A stretch of 64,000 nucleotides of DNA from Ralstonia sp. RRA. Its GTDB lineage: Bacteria > Pseudomonadota > Gammaproteobacteria > Burkholderiales > Burkholderiaceae. A program made the position numbers and the translations under genes. Where the stretch lies: assembly GCF_037023145.1 (NCBI RefSeq), contig NZ_CP146091.1, positions 1 to 64,000 on the forward strand, in the 5' to 3' direction. Of the stretch, positions 38,214 to 47,737 are shown in pieces (within the stretch, counting starts at the first letter, position 1; each line of letters opens with the position of its first letter). Below the pieces are notes generated by a model. The model was not told the origin of the DNA and did no database searches. It saw nothing but the letters and a program-made list of their open reading frames with translations.

Positions 38214-39041
38214 ATGGCATCGAACGGCAAGACCCTGATCGACGACTGGCGGTACGACGGCAGCAGCAAGTTCAAGATTGCCAAGTCGGATGCCGCCGTT
38301 AAGCCGTTTTCCACCGGCAGCAAGGCTGGCGACCTGGAGCGGCTCGCCGAGATTGGGCCCCGGCTCGACACGCTGCAGGACGTTCTCTACGCCGAGCACC
38401 GCCGCAAGGTGCTGGTGATCCTGCAGGGCATGGATACCTCCGGCAAGGACGGCACCGTGCGCAGCGTGTTTCGCGAGATGGATCCGCTCGGCCTGCGCGT
38501 GGTCGGCTTCAAGGCGCCGACGCCGCAGGAGCTGGCGCACGATTATCTTTGGCGTGTGCACGCGCAAACGCCCGGGAGCGGTGAGATCGTCATCTTCAAC
38601 CGCAGCCACTACGAGGATGTGCTCATCACGCGCGTGCACGGCATGATCAACGCTGCCGAGTGCAAGCGCCGCTACGACCACATCAACGCGTTCGAACAGA
38701 TGCTGACCGACACCGGCACGACGATCATCAAATGCTTCCTGCACATCTCGAAAGACGAGCAGCGGGCGCGGTTGCAGGGGCGCGTCGATAACCCCGACAA
38801 GCACTGGAAGTTCGACCCGTCCGATATTTCGGAGCGCGAACTCTGGGACGATTACCAGAGCGCGTATGAAGACGCCATCAACGCCACCGCCACGCCCCAT
38901 GCGCCGTGGTACGTGATTCCCGCCAACTCCAAGACCCACCGGAACCTGATGGTGGCGGAGATTCTGCTGCAGACGCTGGAGGCGATGAAGCCGAAGTATC
39001 CGGCGGGGAATCCCGAGGTTGCGGGGTTGACGATCGAATAG
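38214..39041 (+). CDS. Polyphosphate kinase 2 family protein (PPK2)
   Basis: A 275-residue PPK2 enzyme that transfers phosphate between polyphosphate and nucleotides. Walker A-like GMDTSGKDG (about 72-80), the lid-type FKAPTPQELAHDYLWRVH, and the Walker B region IVIFNRSHYEDVL are all present. It resembles class III PPK2 (AMP/ADP phosphorylation). AGGAG precedes the ATG; a strong terminator follows. Confidence 0.93.
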   Translation: MASNGKTLIDDWRYDGSSKFKIAKSDAAVKPFSTGSKAGDLERLAEIGPRLDTLQDVLYAEHRRKVLVILQGMDTSGKDGTVRSVFREMDPLGLRVVGFKAPTPQELAHDYLWRVHAQTPGSGEIVIFNRSHYEDVLITRVHGMINAAECKRRYDHINAFEQMLTDTGTTIIKCFLHISKDEQRARLQGRVDNPDKHWKFDPSDISERELWDDYQSAYEDAINATATPHAPWYVIPANSKTHRNLMVAEILLQTLEAMKPKYPAGNPEVAGLTIE

Positions 39042-39053
39042 CGGGTTGGAAAG

Positions 39054-39088
39054 AAAAAACCCGGTGAGATCCTTCACCGGGTTTTTTT
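39054..39088. terminator. Bidirectional terminator, PPK2 / pyrE
   Basis: ACCCGGTGA pairs with TCACCGGGT, flanked by six A on one side and seven T on the other, between convergent genes. Confidence 0.93.
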
Positions 39089-39106
39089 ATCGCTGCGCAC
39101 GCAGAA

Positions 39107-39784
39107 TCAGATCGCGCTCACGCCGTACTTATCGCGGTAGGCCGCTGCCTTCTCACGGTACCCCGCCAGCGCCGGGTCCCCAGCGCCATCCAGATACCCG
39201 AGCAAATCATCCAGGTTGGCAATCGACACAACCGGCATGCCGTATTGAGCCTGCACATCCTGCACCGCCGAGCGCTCGCCGATGTCGACAGCATTTCCGC
39301 TGCGTTCCATCCGATCCATCAGGATCAGCACGGCGGCCGGCGTGGCACCCGCCGCACGAATCAACTCCACCGACTCGCGCACCGAGGTGCCGGCCGAGAT
39401 CACGTCATCGACGATGATCACGCGCCCCTGCAGCTTGGCGCCGACGAGGCTGCCGCCTTCGCCGTGGTCCTTGGCTTCCTTGCGGTTGTACGCAAAGCCG
39501 ACATTGCGCCCCATGCCCGCCAGCGCAACCGCCGTGGCCGATGCCAGCGTGATGCCCTTGTAGGCCGGCCCGAACAGCATGTCGAACTCCACGCCCGAGT
39601 CCAGCAGGGTTTTCGCATAGAATTGCGCGACTTGGCCCAGTAGGGCGCCGTCTGCGAACTTGCCGGCGTTGAAGAAATAGGGCGACGTCCGCCCCGCCTT
39701 GGTCACGAATTCCCCGAACGACAGCACGCCGGCTTCCACCGCAAAGCGGATGAAGGATTGGCGCAACTCGCTGTTTTGGCTCAT
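39107..39784 (-). CDS. pyrE: Orotate phosphoribosyltransferase
   Basis: Pyrimidine synthesis: orotate + PRPP to OMP. 225 residues with LFGPAYKGITLA and the PRPP-binding motif VIIVDDVISAGTS (about 120-132), plus the flexible-loop segment YNRKEAKDHGEGG. All key residues are present. Divergent from xth. Confidence 0.96.
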   Translation of the reverse strand: MSQNSELRQSFIRFAVEAGVLSFGEFVTKAGRTSPYFFNAGKFADGALLGQVAQFYAKTLLDSGVEFDMLFGPAYKGITLASATAVALAGMGRNVGFAYNRKEAKDHGEGGSLVGAKLQGRVIIVDDVISAGTSVRESVELIRAAGATPAAVLILMDRMERSGNAVDIGERSAVQDVQAQYGMPVVSIANLDDLLGYLDGAGDPALAGYREKAAAYRDKYGVSAI

Positions 39785-39816
39785 CTTTTTTCTCTGGTCT
39801 GCAAAAAAGTCCCGCC

Positions 39817-40602
39817 ATGTTACGCATCATTTCCGCCAACCTCAACGGCGTTCGCTCCGCCTCCAGCAAAGGCTTTTTCGATTGGATGGGCAAGCAGGAT
39901 GCCGATTTCGTCTGCGTGCAGGAACTGAAATGCGCGCAAGACGACATGACGCCCGAATTCCTGGCGCCGCACGGTTACCACGGCGTGTTCCAGCACGCGG
40001 TGAAGAAGGGCTACAGCGGCGCGGGCATCTACACGCGTCACAAGCCGGACGAAGTCATCATCGGCTTCGATAACGGTGAGTTCGACGCCGAAGGCCGTTA
40101 CGTTGAAGCGCGCTACGGCAAGCTGTCGATCATCTCGGTCTACGTGCCGTCGGGTTCCAGCGGCGAAGAGCGCCAGCAGGCCAAATTCCGCTTCATGGAT
40201 CTGTTCATGGCGCACCTGAAAGACCTGCGCCACGAAAAGGGCCGCGAGGTCGTCTTGTGCGGTGACGTCAACATCGTCCACAAGGAAATCGACATCAAGA
40301 ACTGGAAGGGCAACCAGAAGAACTCCGGCTGCCTGCCCGAAGAGCGCGCGTGGCTGACCCAGCTGTTCGACGAGGTCGGCTATGTGGACGTGTTCCGCAC
40401 ACTGGACCAGCGCCCCGAGCAGTACACGTGGTGGAGCAATCGCGGCCAAGCCTACGCAAAGAACGTCGGGTGGCGGATCGATTACCAGATCGCCACGCCG
40501 GGCATTGCCGCCACCGCGCGCCGCACGTCGATCTTCAAGGACATCAAGTTCAGCGATCACGCACCGCTGACGATCGATTACGACACCAAGGTGCACTGGT
40601 AA
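39817..40602 (+). CDS. xth: Exodeoxyribonuclease III
   Basis: AP endonuclease/3'-5' exonuclease of base-excision repair. 261 residues with the metal and catalytic residues of the ExoIII fold: SANLNGVRSA, CVQELK (Glu), CGDVNIVH (Asp, Asn) and the final SDHAPL (Asp-His). Length and order are normal. Divergent from pyrE. Confidence 0.95.
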   Translation: MLRIISANLNGVRSASSKGFFDWMGKQDADFVCVQELKCAQDDMTPEFLAPHGYHGVFQHAVKKGYSGAGIYTRHKPDEVIIGFDNGEFDAEGRYVEARYGKLSIISVYVPSGSSGEERQQAKFRFMDLFMAHLKDLRHEKGREVVLCGDVNIVHKEIDIKNWKGNQKNSGCLPEERAWLTQLFDEVGYVDVFRTLDQRPEQYTWWSNRGQAYAKNVGWRIDYQIATPGIAATARRTSIFKDIKFSDHAPLTIDYDTKVHW

Positions 40603-40662
40603 GCACTTTATTGCGCTGCCGCAGAAATTTCTTCGGCAGCCGCTACAATGCAAAACTCACGT

Positions 40663-40685
40663 GCCGGCGAGTGCCGGCGTTTTTT
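40663..40685 (+). terminator. Short terminator between xth and argC
   Basis: GCCGGC-GAGT-GCCGGC is followed by GTTTTTT. It lies only about 14 bases after a possible -10 (TACAAT, 40644-40649), so it may end xth transcripts or act as an attenuator ahead of argC. Confidence 0.7.
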
Positions 40686-40713
40686 CTGCTCCAGTTTTTT
40701 TAGCGAGATCGCC

Positions 40714-41727
40714 ATGGCATTCAAGGTTTTCGTCGACGGTCAGGAAGGCACCACCGGCCTTCGCTTGCTCGACTATCTGTCGCAACGCGACGATATCGAG
40801 CTCCTGCGCATCGCCGAAGACAAGCGCAAGGATTCGGCCGAGCGCGCCAAATTCCTGAATGCCGCCGATGTCGCATTCCTGTGCCTGCCGGACGTTGCCT
40901 CGCGCGAGGCCGTCTCGCTGGTCAACAACCCGAACACCTGCATCATCGACGCCAGCACCGCGTTCCGTACGGATGACAACTGGGTCTACGGCCTGCCCGA
41001 GCTGAACAAGGGCCAGCGCGAGCGCCTGCGCAACACCAAGCGCATCGCCGTGCCGGGCTGCCACGCCAGCGCCTTCGTGCTGCTGATTCGTCCGCTGGTG
41101 GAGGCGGGCATCGTGCCGGCCGACTACCCGGTCACCGCGTTCTCGCTCACCGGCTACAGCGGTGGTGGCAAGCAGATGATTGCCGACTACCTGGCCGCCA
41201 ATAACCCGAAGCTCGACAGCCCGCGCCCGTACGCGCTGGCGCTGGCGCACAAGCACCTGCCGGAGATGCGCGTGCAGAGCAAGCTGAGCCTGCCGCCGAT
41301 CTTCACGCCGGTGGTCGGCAACTTCCTCAAGGGTCTGGCCGTGACGATCGGCCTGCACCCGCAGCACCTGGCACGCAAGGTCAGCCCGGCGGACATCGCC
41401 AAGGTCTTCGCCGATTACTACCAGGGCGAGCAGTTCATCCGCGTGGCCCCGGCCGATAACGTCGCGACGCTCGACAACGGCTTCTTCGACGTGCAGGGCG
41501 CCAACGACACCAACCGTGCTGACCTGTTCGTGTTCGGCTCGGACGAGCGCATGGTCGTGACTGCCCGCCTAGACAACCTGGGCAAGGGTGCAGCCGGCGC
41601 AGCGGTGCAATGCATGAACGTTCACCTGGGTGTGGACGAAGCGACCAGTCTGCAGGTGGAAGCGCAGATTCCCGCGGCCGGCGCCGAACATGCCGTGCGC
41701 GAAGCTGCGCCGGGTTTCGCGAGCTGA
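40714..41727 (+). CDS. argC: N-acetyl-gamma-glutamyl-phosphate reductase (type 2)
   Basis: Arginine biosynthesis step 3, NADPH-dependent. The 337-residue protein is of the shorter ArgC type 2: N-terminal [15 protein letters not shown] cofactor loop, catalytic Cys in VPGCHASAF (about residue 117), and [12 protein letters not shown]. The last 20 residues form an Ala-rich tail beyond the usual end. The ATG at 40714 matches the family start; a short terminator-like hairpin precedes it. Confidence 0.93.
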   Translation: MAFKVFVDGQEGTTGLRLLDYLSQRDDIELLRIAEDKRKDSAERAKFLNAADVAFLCLPDVASREAVSLVNNPNTCIIDASTAFRTDDNWVYGLPELNKGQRERLRNTKRIAVPGCHASAFVLLIRPLVEAGIVPADYPVTAFSLTGYSGGGKQMIADYLAANNPKLDSPRPYALALAHKHLPEMRVQSKLSLPPIFTPVVGNFLKGLAVTIGLHPQHLARKVSPADIAKVFADYYQGEQFIRVAPADNVATLDNGFFDVQGANDTNRADLFVFGSDERMVVTARLDNLGKGAAGAAVQCMNVHLGVDEATSLQVEAQIPAAGAEHAVREAAPGFAS

Positions 41728-41747
41728 TCGCGGCTTGAGCTGAAACG

Positions 41748-41773
41748 AAAAACGCGCCTTCGGGCGCGTTTTT
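41748..41773. terminator. Terminator between argC and the SPFH gene
   Basis: AACGCGCC / GGCGCGTT with a TTCG tetraloop and T-runs on both strands, between convergent genes. Confidence 0.9.
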
Positions 41774-41788
41774 CTTTGGTGGCGCGAC

Positions 41789-42697
41789 TTACTTGCTCTG
41801 CGCCCCGGCCGGAATGTTGAACAACATCCCGCCGCCATTGCCGCCCGCCATCACATTCGGCGTCACGCCGTTCCACTTCTCGATGGCGGCACGCTCGAGC
41901 TTCAGGCGTTCCCATGCGAGCAGCCGATCATCCAGCGACGAAGCCAGCGCGCGGTTGGCTGCGGCTTCGCCTTCGGCAATCGCCACTTTCTTCTTGGCCT
42001 CGGCCTGGGCGGAGCGCACTTCGTTCTCGGTGCGGATGGCGTCTTGGATGGCCTTGGTCTTGGCGCTCACCGCGTCAAGCAATGTACGCGGCGGGCGCAG
42101 CGAACCGACGATCCCGAACTGCTTGATCGACACGCCCAGCGGTGTGAGGCGCGCATCGAGTTCGCTGGTCAGGCGTGCGACAAACTCCTCCTTCTTCGCG
42201 CCGTTCACGTCGTCGAAGTTGTATTCCGAACCGATGGCGACGATCACGTTGCGTGCGGTGTCGCGCAGATAGCCGTGCGTGAAGCTCTCAATATGGTCGG
42301 CGCGGAAGTTGGTGTAGAACGCCGGCACCTTGTCGCGGTCGAGCTGGTATGAGACGGCCACGTCCACGTTGACGGGCACGGCGTCCTTGGTGTTGAAGGT
42401 CAGTTCTTCGTTCATTGGCCGGCCTTCGTTCAGGTCTTGCGTCCACACCACGCGCTGCACGAACGTGGGGTACTGGATGATGACCGTCTGTACCGGGTTG
42501 TAGAACACGAACCCGGTGACCACGTTCTCGCGCGAGATACCGCGATCGACCAGCCGGTTGATCTTGATACCCGTATAGCCGGGCGGAATGATCTGCCAGT
42601 TCAGCAGGAAAGTCCGCGCGATCACCAGCGCCGCAATGGCGCCAAAGACGAACGCGAGCAGTTTGACCGGCAGTTTGCTTGCCGTGACTTGAGGCAT
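41789..42697 (-). CDS. Prohibitin/SPFH-domain membrane protein
   Basis: A 302-residue band-7 protein. One N-terminal membrane segment (LLAFVFGAIAALVIARTFLL), the SPFH domain (residues about 35-215, with VPVNVDVAVSYQLDRDKVPAFY), then a helical/coiled tail (AQAEAKKKVAIAEGEAAANRALA). Such proteins form large membrane rings that scaffold proteases or lipid domains. It stands alone, but a flotillin operon lies 2 kb away on the same strand. Confidence 0.88.
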   Translation of the reverse strand: MPQVTASKLPVKLLAFVFGAIAALVIARTFLLNWQIIPPGYTGIKINRLVDRGISRENVVTGFVFYNPVQTVIIQYPTFVQRVVWTQDLNEGRPMNEELTFNTKDAVPVNVDVAVSYQLDRDKVPAFYTNFRADHIESFTHGYLRDTARNVIVAIGSEYNFDDVNGAKKEEFVARLTSELDARLTPLGVSIKQFGIVGSLRPPRTLLDAVSAKTKAIQDAIRTENEVRSAQAEAKKKVAIAEGEAAANRALASSLDDRLLAWERLKLERAAIEKWNGVTPNVMAGGNGGGMLFNIPAGAQSK

Positions 42698-43015
42698 GAG
42701 GGTTCCCCTTGCTTATAGGTTTGCTTCTGAGGTGTTGGCTGGCGGGGCGGGCGCTGCGTTATTTGCTTTACGCAGCGGCCCGCTTGCTGGCGCAGGAATC
42801 GTCAGCGATTCCCGTCAGGGATGGCCGCGCCCGGTGGGCGGGTGCTGGCAAGCGAGCTTGCCAATGGTGATGAGGCGGTGAGCGTCAATACGACCGAGGT
42901 GGCGCATTGCAAGACTCGGATGTTGCGATGCACAAAGTATAGGTCGGCGCCGGATTTTTGCTGCCCTACGGAAGCACTAGAGCCGTGCTTCAACTGCACG
43001 AATGGTGCAGTGGGG
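42698..43015. other. Non-coding stretch with small perfect hairpins
   Basis: No gene supported. Contains GAATCG-TCAG-CGATTC (42796-42811) and TGGCAAGC-GA-GCTTGCCA (42846-42863), neither followed by a T-run. Probably holds the SPFH gene promoter and the end of the YdcF-like gene. Confidence 0.4.
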
Positions 43016-43783
43016 TCAGGCTTGGCCCGGATGGACGCGTTCCGGATTCCAGCCGAGCGCGTTGTACACGTGATAGCGCGCAATGCCGATCCACTCGTGC
43101 AGCGCGTAGTCCGTCAGCGCAAAGTTGTATGCCATCGGCAGCGGCGATGCGGTGGCCTGCAGATCATCGGCGCGCACGGGAATCGGCATCATGCCGAAGT
43201 GCGCGAAATACAGCAGGCTGCGTCGCAGGTGGATGGCGGAAGACACCAGCAGCGTGCGATCTGGCGCGTAGTCGGCCAGCGCTGCGCGCGAGAACTGGGC
43301 GTTCTGCCACGTGTTCATGCTCTTGGGTTCCATGAGCACGTCGTCGCTGTTGACACCGAGTGCGACGATCTCGCGCCGATAGACCGTCGCTTCGGCTTCG
43401 CCATGGTGGCGTGCGTCGCCACCGCTCACGAGGATCTTGCAGTCACCGGCGGTTCCGCCGCTGGCCCTCTTGCAGGACTGGTACAACTGCACGGCCTCGA
43501 CAATGCGTGCGTACGAGAAGACGCCCGGCTCCACCGTCTTGCCAATGCGGAAGGTGCCCGCACCCAGCAGCACGATGGCGTTGCGCGCGCCCCAACTGAT
43601 CTGCGGCGCGTTCTCGAAGGGTTTTTCCAGGGAGTCGAGTAGCCACGCCGGCACCGGTCCGCAGCCGATGGCCACCACCAGCACCACGCAGAGCGCCGTC
43701 AGCGTGCGCGCAGCCCGGCGCCGTGCACGCGCCGCGCACACCATCGCCACGATCACCAGCACACACAGCACGGCCAGGCTCAC
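43016..43783 (-). CDS. YdcF/DUF218 family membrane protein
   Basis: A 255-residue inner-membrane protein of the DUF218 (ElyC/SanA/YdcF) family: N-terminal hydrophobic segments, then AIVLLGAGT, ILVSGGDARHHGEAEATVYRREI and MEPKSMNTWQNAQFSR, which form the family's SAM-binding-like fold. Some members act in envelope integrity, but the reaction is unknown. Confidence 0.87.
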   Translation of the reverse strand: MSLAVLCVLVIVAMVCAARARRRAARTLTALCVVLVVAIGCGPVPAWLLDSLEKPFENAPQISWGARNAIVLLGAGTFRIGKTVEPGVFSYARIVEAVQLYQSCKRASGGTAGDCKILVSGGDARHHGEAEATVYRREIVALGVNSDDVLMEPKSMNTWQNAQFSRAALADYAPDRTLLVSSAIHLRRSLLYFAHFGMMPIPVRADDLQATASPLPMAYNFALTDYALHEWIGIARYHVYNALGWNPERVHPGQA

Positions 43784-43874
43784 AGGTTTCTCCCATCCAG
43801 CACATCAGGGCACGCCACGCGCGTGCATGAGGTGCCATCGTAAAGAGGAATGGCCAGCCGCGCGACCCGTCTTC

Positions 43875-44240
43875 TTACGGGGTTGTTGCCGGCGTGGCAG
43901 AAGGCTGCGGATTGGCTGACGGTGCAGGCACGTCTTGCGTCGCCTGTTTGGTGTCGGGGCTGGTGTTGTCCTGCTGCTGTTGCTGCTGCTGGCGTTTGCC
44001 CCGTCCACCGCGTCCACGGCCCTGGCGGTTGACCGGTGCGGCCTTGGCTTGCTGCAGGTCATTGTTGATCGACTCCACCGAGCGTGGCGGCGGCGCCATG
44101 TGGGCGAAGTTGCTCTGGATGTTGTGCAGGGCTTCGTTGTCTTCAGCCGGTGCGGAGGTTGTTTGGGCAACGGCCGGGGGTGGCAGTGCCGCAACAAGGG
44201 CGGCGGCGCAGGCCAGGGGGAAGAGGGTGGTGCGGAGCAT
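43875..44240 (-). CDS. Small secreted low-complexity protein
   Basis: A 121-residue protein with a clear signal peptide (CAAALVAALPPPAVAQ, cleavage near residue 26). The rest is low complexity: a basic RQGRGRGGRGKR patch directly followed by seven Gln, then a Pro/Thr/Ser tail. No domain recognised. It may bind nucleic acid or envelope polymers, but that is only a guess from charge. Confidence 0.6.
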   Translation of the reverse strand: MLRTTLFPLACAAALVAALPPPAVAQTTSAPAEDNEALHNIQSNFAHMAPPPRSVESINNDLQQAKAAPVNRQGRGRGGRGKRQQQQQQQDNTSPDTKQATQDVPAPSANPQPSATPATTP

Positions 44241-44360
44241 GGGCGACTCGCAATCGAGCTTGATGAGATCGATTGTCGCGCTGCTTGCGGGTGGGGAATT
44301 TGAGGTTTGTGTTGCGGGAAATTACCGCCAGGGGACGGTGACCGCGCGGTATTCGCGCTA

Positions 44361-44385
44361 CAAAAAACGCGCCCGAAGGCGCGTT
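44361..44385 (-). terminator. Terminator of the flotillin operon
   Basis: GGCGCGTT/AACGCGCC stem with a 4-base loop; on the minus strand it is followed by TTTTTTG. It lies just after the flotillin gene stop. Confidence 0.85.
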
Positions 44386-44412
44386 CTTCCTGAGTGCATT
44401 TTTGACGCCGCT

Positions 44413-46191
44413 TCAGGCCGACGGATTGCTGGTGTCCTGCCCATTACGGACGGGCGCGCCATCGACCTTGTGTGCCGCGTGCGGTTGCGGCGAGACGCCG
44501 ATCTTCGCCGCATCGGCTGCTGCCGCCTTTTCCTGACCAGCGACGCCCGGCACCAGCCCTTGCAACGACCCGCCGCTCAAGCCGATCTCATTGAGCAGCG
44601 AGTCGATCAGCGGCGCGTGGGCCCGATACGACAGCGCGGCAGACATCGCCTGCTCGGCCAGGTTGCTGCCCGTATGTGCGGGGCCGGCACCATCGGCGCC
44701 GCTGCCGCCCGTGCGGTTGAGCCCGTCCACCTGAATGATCTTGATGCCGTCGATCGCCTTCATCGGCTCGACGGTCTGCTGGATCACTGCCGGCAGTGCC
44801 TGCAGTAGCGCGAGCTTGAACTTCAGGCTGGTCTGGTCTGACGACAGCGCGTTGATGGCGTCGTTCAGCGCGCGTTGGGCTTCGGCTTCGGCCAAGCCCT
44901 TTTTGCGGGCGGCTTCGGCCAGTTCCACGATGGCAGTCGCCTGCAGTTGTGCGGCTTCCTTCTCGGCACGCGCTTGTGTCGTAATGTGCACGGCCTTCGT
45001 TTCGGCTTCCTGCGCGGCTTCGATCAGCGCCACCTGTTTCGAGCGGTCTGCTTCTGCGGTGCGGCGCGTGGTCTCGACCAGCTGCTCGGCCTTGACGGCT
45101 TCAGCCAGCGATTCGTTGGCGCGTGCCTGTGCCTGCGATTGCGCTTCCGACTTCTCGGCAATGACGATCGCCTTGTCCTGTTGCGCGATCTCCGTCACCT
45201 TGGCCTGCTCGATGGCGGCCATTTGCGTGACCTTGGTCTGCTCGATCTCCTTCACGCGCACCTCACGCTCGGCTTCGACCTTGCGCGTGCGCACGGCCTG
45301 CTCGCGCTGGATCTCGGACTCCTGCACCTGGCGCTCGGCCGCAATGCGGCTTTGCTCGGCTTCCTGATGGCGCTGGGCTTCGAACACGGCAATCCGCGCG
45401 CCTTGCTCGGCGGCTCGCGTCTTCACCTGCTGCTCCTGCTCCAGCTTCATGAACGCTTCCTGCTGCTCGATCTCGAGCTTCTTGGAGAGCGCATCGCGGT
45501 TCTTCTCACGCACCGACACTTCCGTATCCTGCTCGACCTCGTTGCGCTCGCGGCGGCGGCGTTCGGTCTCTTGCGTGAGCTTGGTCAGGCCTTCGGCGTC
45601 GAATGCGTTGTTCGGGTCGAAGAACTCCTTGGACGTCTGGTTGAAGTTGGTGAGCGAGACGCTTTCCAGCTCCAGGCCGTTCTTCGTCAGATCTTCGGAC
45701 ACGGTGTTCTGCACGCCCTGCACGAACTTTTCGCGCGCGTCCTGCAGGTCTTGCATGGTCATCTGTGCAGCAGTCGAGCGCAGCGCGTCGACAAACTTGT
45801 CGTCAACCAGCGCGCGCAGGTTCTCGGGCGACAGCGTGCGCTGGCCGAGCGTTTGCGCTGCTGTCGAGACACCTTCCGCCGTCGGCTTGACGCGCACGAA
45901 GAACGCCACCACGACGTCAACGCGCATGCGGTCCTTGGTGATCAGGCTGTCACGCGAGGCGCGGCTGACTTCGAGCTTGAGCGTGTTCATGTTGATCGGA
46001 ATCACTTCATGAAACACCGGTAGCACGATGGCACCCCCGCTCATGATGACCTTCTGCCCGCCAAGGCCCGTGCGCACGAACGCGCGCTCGGCGGAGGCCC
46101 GCACATAGAGCCGCGCAAAGATCAGGCCGATGACACACAACGCGATGATGACGGCGAGCCCCAGGGCTCCCCAGTAGATGATGGCGTCCAT
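44413..46191 (-). CDS. Flotillin (YqiK-like)
   Basis: A 592-residue flotillin: N-terminal membrane anchor (residues 4-28), SPFH domain (about 45-200), a long alanine/glutamate-rich coiled coil (about 205-480; repeats such as QRHQEAEQSRIAAERQVQESE), and an Ala/Gly/Pro-rich tail. Flotillins organise membrane microdomains. Last gene of a PspA-YqiJ-YqiK operon tied to membrane stress. Confidence 0.92.
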   Translation of the reverse strand: MDAIIYWGALGLAVIIALCVIGLIFARLYVRASAERAFVRTGLGGQKVIMSGGAIVLPVFHEVIPINMNTLKLEVSRASRDSLITKDRMRVDVVVAFFVRVKPTAEGVSTAAQTLGQRTLSPENLRALVDDKFVDALRSTAAQMTMQDLQDAREKFVQGVQNTVSEDLTKNGLELESVSLTNFNQTSKEFFDPNNAFDAEGLTKLTQETERRRRERNEVEQDTEVSVREKNRDALSKKLEIEQQEAFMKLEQEQQVKTRAAEQGARIAVFEAQRHQEAEQSRIAAERQVQESEIQREQAVRTRKVEAEREVRVKEIEQTKVTQMAAIEQAKVTEIAQQDKAIVIAEKSEAQSQAQARANESLAEAVKAEQLVETTRRTAEADRSKQVALIEAAQEAETKAVHITTQARAEKEAAQLQATAIVELAEAARKKGLAEAEAQRALNDAINALSSDQTSLKFKLALLQALPAVIQQTVEPMKAIDGIKIIQVDGLNRTGGSGADGAGPAHTGSNLAEQAMSAALSYRAHAPLIDSLLNEIGLSGGSLQGLVPGVAGQEKAAAADAAKIGVSPQPHAAHKVDGAPVRNGQDTSNPSA

Positions 46192-46271
46192 ATTGATTTT
46201 TTGACTCCCTTGAAGAAAGGAACAGCGGCGCGTCTCAGGCTTGCTTCGCCATCGAGGCGAGGTGATGCGGG

Positions 46272-46928
46272 TTACAGCAGATCAGGATGCGGGTTGGCGA
46301 TGACACGGTAATGCGAGCCCGATACGCGCGAGACCAGCAGGACGGTGGTCCCGCGTGCAAACGACTGCTCGGGCTCGTCAGGTTCAACGCGCACGTAGTG
46401 CGGCTGGCCGAATTCGTCGACGAGCTTGGCCTCGGCGGGTACCCCTTCCGATGCGGTGCCGGTGACGATCTGCGCAGTGCGGCCGATGAAGGCCTCTTCC
46501 GACACCGCCGTCGTTTCGTTCTGCGGCAGGTAGCGGCAGATCAGTCCGCCCATCTGGCGCACGAACGGCAACGCGCCGGCAGCTGCCAGGATGGCTGCAA
46601 AGCCCGGCGGCGCCATCCAACCAGTGAGGACGCGCAGCACCTGCTGCAGCGACAGCCCCACCACCGCAAAGCCGAGCAGGAACAGGATCAGCACCATCAG
46701 CAACGGAATGCGGCCGACATGCAACCAGCCGAGGAACTGGCCGACCGCGCCCGGTTCGGCGCCTGTGTCACCGTGGTCCAGACCGAAGTGCGTGACCAGC
46801 AGATTGCCGGCGTGCTCGGTCAGGCTCAGCCCCAGCAGCAACGAGAGGCTCTCCAGCGCGCCAATCACCACCATCAACCCAATGGCAACGACGAAGGGTG
46901 CGTTGCCGGGCAGCAGCAGATCACTCAT
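46272..46928 (-). CDS. YqiJ/NfeD-like membrane protein
   Basis: A 218-residue protein with three or four hydrophobic segments (FVVAIGLMVVIGALESLSLLLGL; LLMVLILFLLGFAVVGLSLQQVL) and a C-terminal OB-like domain (about 150-218), the YqiJ/NfeD plan that partners flotillins. It overlaps the pspA end by eight bases, so it is translationally coupled. The ATG at 46928 is preferred over the longer frame (46997). Confidence 0.85.
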   Translation of the reverse strand: MSDLLLPGNAPFVVAIGLMVVIGALESLSLLLGLSLTEHAGNLLVTHFGLDHGDTGAEPGAVGQFLGWLHVGRIPLLMVLILFLLGFAVVGLSLQQVLRVLTGWMAPPGFAAILAAAGALPFVRQMGGLICRYLPQNETTAVSEEAFIGRTAQIVTGTASEGVPAEAKLVDEFGQPHYVRVEPDEPEQSFARGTTVLLVSRVSGSHYRVIANPHPDLL

Positions 46929-47661
46929 GGCTGTCGATGGCTCCAAGTTGAACCAGTGACGACGGCGCGGCGGCATCGGCCTGGCCAGTGCGAGCATTCT
47001 TCAGGCGGGCAAGCCTCTCGCTTACGCGCTCGGCCTTGTGAATGGCTTCCAGCCGCTTGAGCAGGAGCGGATCGGCAGAGGATTTGCCGGTGCCGAGCCC
47101 CAGTGCACCGGTCGCGCCGGCCATGGTGCGGTTGAAGCCGCTCTCCAGTTGTTCGGCGCGGGTGCCGACCGTGGAGCCCGCGGCCGATTCCGTCTGCGAC
47201 ATGCCTTGCACCGCCGCGCGGGCCGCAATCATCTCGTTGAGCGCGGCCTCCATTTCGGCACGCTTGGCACGCAGGCCGAGCAGGTCCGACTCGGCGGTCT
47301 GGGCACGCTCATTGGATTCCTGCAGTGTCTGGTACAGCGCGCCGAACTGGTCTTCCAGGTCGATCTGCCGTTCTGCACCGGCGCGGGCAGCGGCATCGTC
47401 GCCCTTGGCCAGCGCGGTGGCGGTCAATTCGGTCAGCCGCTCGATTTCGTTGTTGATGCGCGTGATGGCCTTGCCGGCCTGGTAGCGCGCAGCCTCGTGC
47501 TTGCCCAGTTCGTTGCGGGCCTGTGCGATGACCTCGTCGAACTCGCGCAGGTATTGCTCGGCCACCGCTTGTGGGGCGCGGCTTTCCAGCGAGCTGACAA
47601 GTGCGTGCACGTTGGCGCTCAGCAGCCGCTTGACGCGGGTTCCCAGGCGATCGGTTGTCAT
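46921..47661 (-). CDS. PspA/IM30 family protein
   Basis: A 246-residue phage-shock/Vipp-type protein, almost entirely coiled coil (residues 20-220; VAEQYLREFDEVIAQARNELGKHEAARYQAG). PspA proteins assemble on damaged inner membranes to preserve proton motive force. It is the first of the pspA-yqiJ-yqiK trio. The ATG at 47661 has AGGAG about nine bases upstream. Confidence 0.85.
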   Translation of the reverse strand: MTTDRLGTRVKRLLSANVHALVSSLESRAPQAVAEQYLREFDEVIAQARNELGKHEAARYQAGKAITRINNEIERLTELTATALAKGDDAAARAGAERQIDLEDQFGALYQTLQESNERAQTAESDLLGLRAKRAEMEAALNEMIAARAAVQGMSQTESAAGSTVGTRAEQLESGFNRTMAGATGALGLGTGKSSADPLLLKRLEAIHKAERVSERLARLKNARTGQADAAAPSSLVQLGAIDSHE

Positions 47662-47737
47662 GGTGCTTGGCTCCTTTCCAGGCAAGAACAGCGGGGGCGG
47701 GGCGATGTGGAAATGCGTAGGAATGACGGGCCTTCGC

